Assembly (NCBI GenBank): GCA_023417745.1
Contig: JAEZEM010000264.1
Location: 1-11,336, forward strand
Source: Pseudomonadota bacterium
GTDB taxonomy: Bacteria > Desulfobacterota > Desulfovibrionia > Desulfovibrionales > Desulfovibrionaceae
DNA: 11,336 nucleotides
Direction: 5' to 3'
Shown piece after piece: positions 6,300-11,336 of this stretch (positions within the stretch are counted from its first letter, which is position 1; every line of letters begins with the position of its first letter). Under the pieces are notes generated by a model, which worked only from the letters and a program-made list of their open reading frames with translations, was not told the DNA's origin and ran no database searches. Made by a program: the position numbers and the translations under genes.

Positions 6300-7586
6300 C
6301 TATTTTCCCTCCCGTTTAAGACCTTTGTCGCCGATGTCGCGGCGGCAAAAGGCCCCGTCGAAATGCAATTTCTCCACAGCCCGGTAGGCCGTCGCCTTGG
6401 CCTGGGCCAAGCCGTCGCCCAGGGCCGTCACGCCCAGCACCCGGCCGCCCGAGGTCACGACCCGACCGTCCACAAGCTTCGTGCCGGCCTGGAACACCTT
6501 GACCAGCCCGCCGCCGGCCGCCTCGGCCGCCTCGATGCCGGTGATGGGCATGCCCTTGGGGTAGTTGCCCGGATAGCCCGGCGCGGCCATGACGACGCAC
6601 AGGGCGCTTTTGTCCGACCAGCGCACCAGTTCCGGGCTGAGCTTGCCGGCCCGGCAGGCCAGCATGATGGCCGGCAGGTCGCTAGCCAGGCGCATGAGCA
6701 GCGGCTGGCACTCCGGGTCGCCGAAACGGACGTTGTATTCGAGCACCTTGGGGCCGGTCTCGGTCATCATGAGCCCGGCGTAGAGGATGCCGGTGAAGGG
6801 ATGGCCGCGCTTGGCCATTTCCTTCAAAATCGGATGGATGACCAGCTCCATCATCTCGGCGTAGCGCGCGGGCGGCAGCACCGGGGCCGGGCAGTAGGCG
6901 CCCATGCCGCCGGTGTTGGGACCCTGGTCGCCGTCGAAGACCGCTTTGTGGTCTTGGCAAGCGGTCATGGGCACGGCCGTGGTCCCATCGCAAAAAGCCA
7001 GGAACGAGGCTTCCTCGCCCACCAGCATTTCTTCCACGACCACCGTGCCGCCGGCCGCGCCGAAAGCCTTGTCCACCATGGCTTCATCGATGGCGGCCAG
7101 GGCTTGGGCCGTCTGCGTGCAGACGGTGACGCCCTTGCCGGCGGCCAGGCCGTCAGCCTTGACCACCACGGGCCGGCCAAGGTCCTTCGCGTAGGCCCGG
7201 GCCTTGGCCGCGTCGGTGAAGGAGGCGTAGGCGGCGGTGGGCACGCCGGCCGCGGTCATGACGTCCTTGGCAAAGGCCTTGCTGCCCTCAAGCTGGGCAG
7301 CGTAGGCGTCGGGGCCGAAGCAGGGCACGCCGGCGGTTTCCAGGGCGTCGCGCAGCCCGGCCACCAGCGGCGCTTCCGGGCCGACCACGACCAGATCCAT
7401 GCCCCGGTCCTTGGCCAGGGCCACGATGCCGGGCACATCGGTGTCGCTAAGCGACACGTTTTCGCCGCAGGACGCGGTGCCGCCGTTGCCCGGCGCGGCG
7501 ATGACCGCCGACACGTCGGGGCTTTTGAGCAAAGTATGGGCCAGGGCGTGCTCGCGGCCGCCTGAGCCGACCACCAGAATGCGCAT
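6300..7586 (-). CDS. purD: Phosphoribosylamine--glycine ligase (GAR synthetase)
   Basis: A 428-residue cytoplasmic ATP-grasp enzyme joining 5-phosphoribosylamine and glycine, with ATP hydrolysis, to give glycinamide ribonucleotide, the second step of purine synthesis. Landmarks: N-domain GSGGREHAL (7-15), PGNGGT and VVGPEAPLVAGL (67-78); ATP-grasp part with LEGSKAFAKD (99-108), VVKADGLAAGKGV (141-153), VEEMLVGEEASF (184-195) and the QDHKAVFDGDQGPNTGGMG signature (211-229); metal/ATP-binding VLEYNVRFGDPE (281-292); then the C-terminal domain to about 420. All key motifs look intact and the length is typical. The start at 7586 is fixed by MRILVVGSGGREHAL and an AAGGAGG site six bases upstream. 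The frame stays open a further 54 codons, but that stretch is not family-like. It is the first gene of the purDE unit. Confidence 0.97.
   Translation of the reverse strand: MRILVVGSGGREHALAHTLLKSPDVSAVIAAPGNGGTASCGENVSLSDTDVPGIVALAKDRGMDLVVVGPEAPLVAGLRDALETAGVPCFGPDAYAAQLEGSKAFAKDVMTAAGVPTAAYASFTDAAKARAYAKDLGRPVVVKADGLAAGKGVTVCTQTAQALAAIDEAMVDKAFGAAGGTVVVEEMLVGEEASFLAFCDGTTAVPMTACQDHKAVFDGDQGPNTGGMGAYCPAPVLPPARYAEMMELVIHPILKEMAKRGHPFTGILYAGLMMTETGPKVLEYNVRFGDPECQPLLMRLASDLPAIMLACRAGKLSPELVRWSDKSALCVVMAAPGYPGNYPKGMPITGIEAAEAAGGGLVKVFQAGTKLVDGRVVTSGGRVLGVTALGDGLAQAKATAYRAVEKLHFDGAFCRRDIGDKGLKREGK
6307..6313 (-). promoter_or_regulatory. Ribosome-binding site of purE inside the purD 3' end
   Basis: The minus strand reads GGGAGGG followed by AAAATAG and then ATG. 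Because it lies within the last purD codons, purE translation probably depends on ribosomes finishing purD. Confidence 0.6.
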
Positions 7587-7592
7587 GTCGCG

Positions 7593-7599
7593 CCTCCTT
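7593..7599 (-). promoter_or_regulatory. Ribosome-binding site of purD
   Basis: A full AAGGAGG Shine-Dalgarno sequence lies six bases before the ATG at 7586. It decides the purD start in favour of MRILVV over the longer open frame. Confidence 0.85.
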
Positions 7600-7765
7600 G
7601 TGCGGGGGATAGGCCCATAGCGCCGGCCTCGGGCAAACCCGGCCGGAACCATCGGGAACGCTCCCCGCGATATTGGCTGTCGTGTGGGAAAGCCGCCCGG
7701 GGAACCCGGCAAAGCCCATCCCAAAGGAAAAAGATAAATTAGCCGCAATGCCCAAAAAAGGCAAA

Positions 7766-7800
7766 CCGGTCCGGGAGCCTCGGGCAGGCTCCCGGACCGG
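7766..7800 (-). terminator. Intrinsic terminator after the chemoreceptor gene
   Basis: Perfect 15-bp arms (7766-7780 and 7786-7800) enclose a 5-base loop. On the minus strand the stem is followed by TTTGCCTTTTTT. It lies about 105 bp past the stop at 7906 and separates that gene from purDE. The plus-strand side lacks a T tract, so it points one way. Confidence 0.88.
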
Positions 7801-7905
7801 AAGAAAACGGCTTCCCTGGCCTATCCGACCCGGTTGCCGAGGGGTCCCGGGACGTGGCGACGGCCATGGGGCTGCTCTCCGGGAAAATCGGCCCCGGACG
7901 TTTTT

Positions 7906-10245
7906 TTATCGGCCAAGAGCCGTTGGCGCACTGTCCGCGCCGCCCAGGCTGGCCATCAGGGTGTTGAGCTCCTGGGCCTGTCGGGCCAGATCGGACACGG
8001 CCTGGGCCGACTGGTGCATGGCCTGGGCCGTTTCGTTGGCAATGGAACTGATGGAGTCCACGGACCGGTTGATTTCCTCGGAGGTGGCCGACTGTTGCTC
8101 GGCCGCCGTGGCGATGGCCCGGACCTGATCGCCGGCCGCCTCCACCACGGAGACGATTTCGGTCAGGGCCGCTTCGGATTTCTCGGCCAGCCCCGAAGCC
8201 GTCTCGACCTTGGAAACGGCCCGCTCCACCCGGGAGACCGCGTCGGCCGTGCCGCGCTGGATGCCGGCGATGGCCTGGCCCACTTCCTTGGTGGCGTTCA
8301 TGGTTTTTTCGGCCAGCTTTCGGACCTCGTCGGCCACCACGGCGAAGCCGCGCCCGGCTTCGCCGGCCCGGGCCGCTTCGATGGCGGCATTAAGGGCCAG
8401 CAGGTTGGTCTGATCGGCGATGTCGGAGATGACGTCCATGACGGCCCCGATGCCCTTAGCTTGATCGCCAAGCCCGCGCATGTTGTCGGTCAGGACCACC
8501 GCTTCCTCGCGGATGGAACCCACGGCGGTCTCCACGTCGGCCACGAGCTTCGCGCCGCCCCGGGCCTTGTCCCGGGCCAATTCGGCGCTGCCGGCCGTGG
8601 CGGCGGCGTTTCGGGCCACTTCCATGATGGTGGCGTTCATTTCTTCCACGGCTGTGGCCGTCTCCTGGACGCGGCCGTTTTGTTCCTCGGCTCCTCGGCT
8701 GGACTGTTCGATCTGGGCTGAGAGTTCTTCGGAGGCGGCGGCCACCCGGTCAGCCACGGCCGAGGCGCTGGCGGCGGTTTGGGCGATGACCGCGTTTTGT
8801 TCCTCGATTTGCCGCTTTTGCTCGTAGAGTTCGGTGATGTCGTTCCAAAACGAGATGGAGCCGAGCAGGGCGCCGTCGAGATCATAAAACGGCGTGGTGC
8901 GTATGGCGATGCGCAGCTTGCGTCCGGCCACGGTGGTGAAGTCATTTTCCGCCGTAAGCATCCGGTGTTCCTGGATGGCCCGGTCGGAAAGCGTGTTTTT
9001 GCTCGGATCGTTTAAGTAAAATTGGCCTGAAGTTTGGCCGACGGCGGATTTGCCGGGCTCATATTTGTCCAGCAACCGGCAGATTGCCTCGTTGTGCCAC
9101 AGCATCTTGAAGTCCGGGCCGACGATGCCGCAGGGAGAGGGGATACCGTTGAGCACGCCCTGGGCGAAGCCGAGTTTGGATTTAAGTTCGGCCACCATCT
9201 GGCGCAGGTTTTCGCCAAATGCCGCCAGTTCGGCCTTAAGCGGGCACTGGATGACAGCGCCAAAGTCGCCGCCGGCCACTTTGGCGGTGAAATCGCTCAG
9301 GCACAAAAGCGGGCGCAGCACCAGCCGGCGGTTGATGAGCACGATGACGGCCACGGCCAGGACGGCCACACCCAAACCCAGGGCGATGAGCACATTGCGC
9401 TGCTCGATGGCCGGGGCGGCCATTTCGTCGACGTAATAGGACATGCACACCAGCCAGCCCGTGGCCGGGATGCGGGCCACGCTCATGACCTTTTTTTCGC
9501 CCTTCCATTCGTATGCAAACGAGCCGTTGCCCTTGGCCAGGGCCTGGCGCACGAAATCGTCGCCGGACACGTCCTTGAGGATCATGGACTTGTCCAGGGG
9601 ATGGGAAATAAGGACGCCGGCCGAGTCGAGGATGAAGCCGTAGCCGCGCTGGCCGAAGCGCACCGGATCAACGGTGGCGGCGGTGAACTGGTTCCACAGG
9701 GGCGAAGCGGCGACGCCGCCGAGCACCTTGCCGTCCTTGTCGCGGATGGCCTTGGCCACGACGTAGATCAGGGCGTCGCCGGAGGTGGCCTTGAGCACGG
9801 TTTTGCTGAACACAAGGTCCTGGCCGGCCAGGACGGCCTTGACGTAGTCGCGGTCCTTGCGGTCGCTGCCGGTCAGGTCCTTGCCGTCGGCGTTGACGCC
9901 GGCCACGATCCTGCCCGTGGCGTCGAAGATGAAGAAGGAAAAATAGTCCTTGAAGGAGTCGATATAGTTGCGCAGGCGTTCCTGGGCCCGGGGCGCGTCG
10001 CCGGTAAAGGCCGCCTGGATGGCGGTCTGGTCGGCCAGGGAATCGGCCAGCGACGCTGTTCCCTGGATGTAGCTCTCGGCCGACCGCGAGGCCATGGCGG
10101 AGGTTTGCTCCAGGGAATTGACCTGGACAGCGTCGAGCATGGAATAGGACGACTCCGAGGCGTAAAGCACAATGGCGGCGATGCCGGCGAGGATGGTGGC
10201 GGTGACCGATACGGCGATGATGGCGGTGATGCCTGTCTTGCCCAT
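7906..10245 (-). CDS. Methyl-accepting chemotaxis protein (dCache-like sensor, HAMP, PAS)
   Basis: A 779-residue transmembrane chemoreceptor that signals to CheA/CheW. TM1 about 7-28; periplasmic sensor about 30-280 with dCache-like hallmarks (DRDYVKAVLAGQ at 131-142, AKAIRDKDGKVLGGV at 164-178, GYGFILDSAGVLISHP at 201-216); TM2 about 284-305; HAMP about 306-358 with its Arg-Pro at 311-312; PAS about 359-475 (LNGIPSPCGIV, then FWNDITELYEQK); MCP signalling domain about 485-765 with the hairpin tip around 608-648 (DIADQTNLLALNAAIEAARAG). The dCache lacks an evident RxWYxxA amino-acid-binding signature, so the ligand is unknown. No C-terminal CheR-tethering pentapeptide is seen. The start at 10245 is chosen because TM1 follows directly and AAGGAG lies six bases upstream; the frame stays open upstream to 10533 without domain-like sequence. 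An imperfect paralogue lies immediately upstream. Confidence 0.95.
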   Translation of the reverse strand: MGKTGITAIIAVSVTATILAGIAAIVLYASESSYSMLDAVQVNSLEQTSAMASRSAESYIQGTASLADSLADQTAIQAAFTGDAPRAQERLRNYIDSFKDYFSFFIFDATGRIVAGVNADGKDLTGSDRKDRDYVKAVLAGQDLVFSKTVLKATSGDALIYVVAKAIRDKDGKVLGGVAASPLWNQFTAATVDPVRFGQRGYGFILDSAGVLISHPLDKSMILKDVSGDDFVRQALAKGNGSFAYEWKGEKKVMSVARIPATGWLVCMSYYVDEMAAPAIEQRNVLIALGLGVAVLAVAVIVLINRRLVLRPLLCLSDFTAKVAGGDFGAVIQCPLKAELAAFGENLRQMVAELKSKLGFAQGVLNGIPSPCGIVGPDFKMLWHNEAICRLLDKYEPGKSAVGQTSGQFYLNDPSKNTLSDRAIQEHRMLTAENDFTTVAGRKLRIAIRTTPFYDLDGALLGSISFWNDITELYEQKRQIEEQNAVIAQTAASASAVADRVAAASEELSAQIEQSSRGAEEQNGRVQETATAVEEMNATIMEVARNAAATAGSAELARDKARGGAKLVADVETAVGSIREEAVVLTDNMRGLGDQAKGIGAVMDVISDIADQTNLLALNAAIEAARAGEAGRGFAVVADEVRKLAEKTMNATKEVGQAIAGIQRGTADAVSRVERAVSKVETASGLAEKSEAALTEIVSVVEAAGDQVRAIATAAEQQSATSEEINRSVDSISSIANETAQAMHQSAQAVSDLARQAQELNTLMASLGGADSAPTALGR

Positions 10246-10251
10246 GGCGTT

Positions 10252-10257
10252 CTCCTT
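10252..10257 (-). promoter_or_regulatory. Ribosome-binding site of the complete chemoreceptor
   Basis: AAGGAG on the minus strand, six bases before the ATG at 10245, fixes the start. A 7-bp GC hairpin (arms 10266-10272 and 10284-10290) sits just upstream of it in the leader and could affect translation; that role is speculative. Confidence 0.75.
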
Positions 10258-10418
10258 GGCGGTGCGGCGGCGGGGCGTTTCGACGCCGCCTTGGTTGTTG
10301 CTGGTTGCGCCCCTGCAAGCTGACACCTCTTCGGAAACGACAAGCGGCAGCAAGAACGTGGACTCGGGCAGAGTCTTTGGGGATTTGGTCTTATGGATGT
10401 CGTACGGATACAGGAAAA

Positions 10419-10460
10419 CGCCGTCGGCATAGCCGTTATGACGGCAACATGCTGACGGCG
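10419..10460 (-). terminator. Two-part hairpin terminator of the upstream chemoreceptor
   Basis: The outer arms 10419-10430 and 10449-10460 pair at 11 of 12 positions, and the remaining position is a possible G-U pair in one orientation. The inner arms GCCGT (10432-10436) and ACGGC (10441-10445) close on a TATG loop, with a 1-versus-3-base internal bulge. On the minus strand the stem is followed by TTTTCCTG. It lies about 120 bp past the stop at 10581, so it probably ends that transcript. Confidence 0.65.
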
Positions 10461-10580
10461 CCTCATACGGACGGCCGGACATCGCTTGTACGCAATGGGA
10501 GGAATGCCTACTTCGAAAATGGGGAATAGGCAAGCCTTAAGTCAGTCTCATTTGTCCTACAATAACAGCGGTGTCTCCTT

Positions 10581-11336
10581 TTATTGCTGCAGATTGCGGA
10601 TCAGCTCGTTGAGATTGTTCGCCAAATCAGCCAGTTCACGCACCGCGTCGGCGCAGTGGTCCAAGGTGTCGGCGGCTTTGGCGGCCAGGGCGTTGATGTC
10701 GCCGACCGAGGCATTGATGGCTTCGGTGGTGGCGGATTGCTGTTCGGCGGCGGCGGCGATGGACCGAACCTGGTCTCCGGCTCCGGCCACGAGGTCGACG
10801 ATGCGGGAGAGGGCCTGGCCCGAGCGTTCGGACAGGCCGGTGGCGTCGGCTACCCGGGCGGCGGCTTGGTCCATGCGGGCGGCGGTTTCGTCGGCCCCGC
10901 GCTGGATGCCGGCAATGGCCTGGCCCACGTCCTTGGTGGCGGCCATGGTCTTTTCGGCCAGCTTTCGGACCTCGTCGGCCACCACGGCAAAGCCGCGCCC
11001 GGCGTCGCCGGCCCGGGCCGCCTCGATGGCGGCGTTAAGGGCCAGCAGGTTGGTCTGATCGGCGATGTCGGAAATAACGCCCATGATGGCGCCGATGCCC
11101 TTGGCCCGGTCGTCGAGTTCGCCCATGGTGGCGGCCAGGGCGGCGGACTGCTCACGCACGGCGTCCACGGCTTTGGCCGCCTCTCCGGCCAGTCCGGCGC
11201 CTTGGCTGGCGGTGTCCCGGGCCTTTTCGGCCAGGCTGGCGGTGTCGCCGGCGTTTCTGGCCACGTCCATGATGGTGGCGGAAAGCTCGGCCACGGCCGA
11301 GGCGGTTTCCTGGACGCGGTGGCTTTGTTCCCGCGC
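10581..11336 (-). CDS. Methyl-accepting chemotaxis protein, C-terminal part (5' end outside window)
   Basis: 251 residues are visible and the frame runs off the window edge at 11336, so the sensor and membrane parts are not seen. The visible part is an MCP signalling domain: an entry helix (VQETASAVAELSATIMDVARNAGDT), the hairpin tip DIADQTNLLALNAAIEAARAGDAGRGFAVVADEVRKLAEKT, then the return helix ending NLNELIRNLQQ. It is strongly similar to the complete receptor downstream, including two identical 38-bp DNA runs, but its last 50 or so residues differ (for example TLDHCADAVRELADLANNL). No CheR-tethering pentapeptide is seen. A GTG at 11292-11294 is an internal Val, not the start. Confidence 0.95.
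   Translation of the reverse strand, partial: AREQSHRVQETASAVAELSATIMDVARNAGDTASLAEKARDTASQGAGLAGEAAKAVDAVREQSAALAATMGELDDRAKGIGAIMGVISDIADQTNLLALNAAIEAARAGDAGRGFAVVADEVRKLAEKTMAATKDVGQAIAGIQRGADETAARMDQAAARVADATGLSERSGQALSRIVDLVAGAGDQVRSIAAAAEQQSATTEAINASVGDINALAAKAADTLDHCADAVRELADLANNLNELIRNLQQ

Larger units (their letters stand above)
7587..7905. other. Intergenic region between the chemoreceptor and purD
   Basis: 319 bp with no convincing gene. It holds the chemoreceptor terminator (7766-7800) and the purD upstream region. Just after the terminator on the minus strand is an A/T-rich patch (about 7725-7745) that could carry a promoter. The best pair found there (TTGCCT and TAATTT at 17 bp) is weak, so no promoter is called. 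No riboswitch-like structure was recognised. Confidence 0.6.
10246..10580. other. Intergenic region between the two chemoreceptors
   Basis: 335 bp separating the two genes. It contains the terminator hairpin of the upstream receptor (10419-10460) and the leader of the complete receptor. I looked for sigma-70, sigma-54 and sigma-28 type promoters on the minus strand between 10419 and 10262 and found no convincing match. Short open frames across it lack ribosome-binding sites and family-like sequence. Nothing else is recognised. Confidence 0.55.

Noticed and set aside
5595..7565. Long plus-strand open frame (656 codons) opposite purE and purD
   Set aside because: It is antisense to two unmistakable genes, gives low-complexity Gly/His/Arg-rich protein and begins inside the TPR gene. 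Long antisense frames are expected at this GC content.
7587..7748. 54-residue N-terminal extension of PurD
   Set aside because: It is not family-like, and the AAGGAGG site and MRILVVGSGG start are decisive.
7878..7907. Plus-strand hairpin (TCCGGG, 9-base loop, CCCGGA) followed by seven T
   Set aside because: It would terminate plus-strand transcription, but no plus-strand gene lies upstream. The stem is only 6 bp and the T run overlaps the chemoreceptor stop region. Treated as coincidence.
7834..10323. Plus-strand open frames opposite the complete chemoreceptor (7834-8721 and 9034-10323)
   Set aside because: They are His/Gly/Asp-rich shadow frames of a well-supported gene, without ribosome-binding sites or domains.
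10246..10533. N-terminal extension of the chemoreceptor frame
   Set aside because: The extra 96 residues are not domain-like and cross a terminator hairpin. The inner ATG has a good ribosome-binding site and is followed directly by TM1.
1..11336. CRISPR array, rRNA, tRNA or riboswitch
   Set aside because: No regularly spaced repeats, conserved RNA cores or recognised aptamer patterns were seen on either strand.

Overview
The window looks like chromosomal DNA of a high-GC deltaproteobacterium, most plausibly a Desulfovibrio/Solidesulfovibrio-type sulfate reducer. This rests on the strongly GC-rich coding style, the closely spaced large chemoreceptor genes and the style of the encoded proteins. 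It is inference; no rRNA or taxon-specific marker is present.

Layout. (1) 1-2145 (+): a RecQ-family DNA helicase missing only its first few dozen residues. It is followed, with a one-base TGATG overlap, by 2145-4142 (+), a polytopic membrane protein with a C-terminal beta-rich extracytoplasmic domain, possibly linked to cell-surface glycans. (2) About 4143-5746: a sharply bounded AT-rich insert holding one gene on the minus strand (4168-5652). It encodes a coiled-coil, single-TM, TPR-repeat protein of unknown function. An 8-bp direct repeat lies at the two borders. (3) 5747-7586 (-): a purine operon, purD then purE, with no gap between them, closed by a palindromic terminator at 5752-5779. 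(4) 7906-11336 (-): two consecutive chemoreceptor genes. The first is complete (dCache-like sensor, HAMP, PAS, MCP signalling domain). The second is cut by the window edge, and its signalling domain is near-identical to the first in places. Each has its own downstream hairpin terminator.

How the genes relate. purD and purE supply two steps of de novo IMP synthesis and are clearly co-transcribed. The two chemoreceptors would feed the same CheA/CheW arrays, but hairpins between them suggest separate transcripts. recQ and the membrane gene are translationally coupled by position, yet no shared function is evident. The AT-rich TPR gene is the outlier: its base composition, position between two otherwise compact GC-rich operons, and border repeat fit horizontal acquisition as a single-gene cassette. 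No recombinase, transposase, tRNA, CRISPR array or rRNA was seen. The best candidate for something undescribed is this TPR cassette; what it does cannot be read from the sequence.
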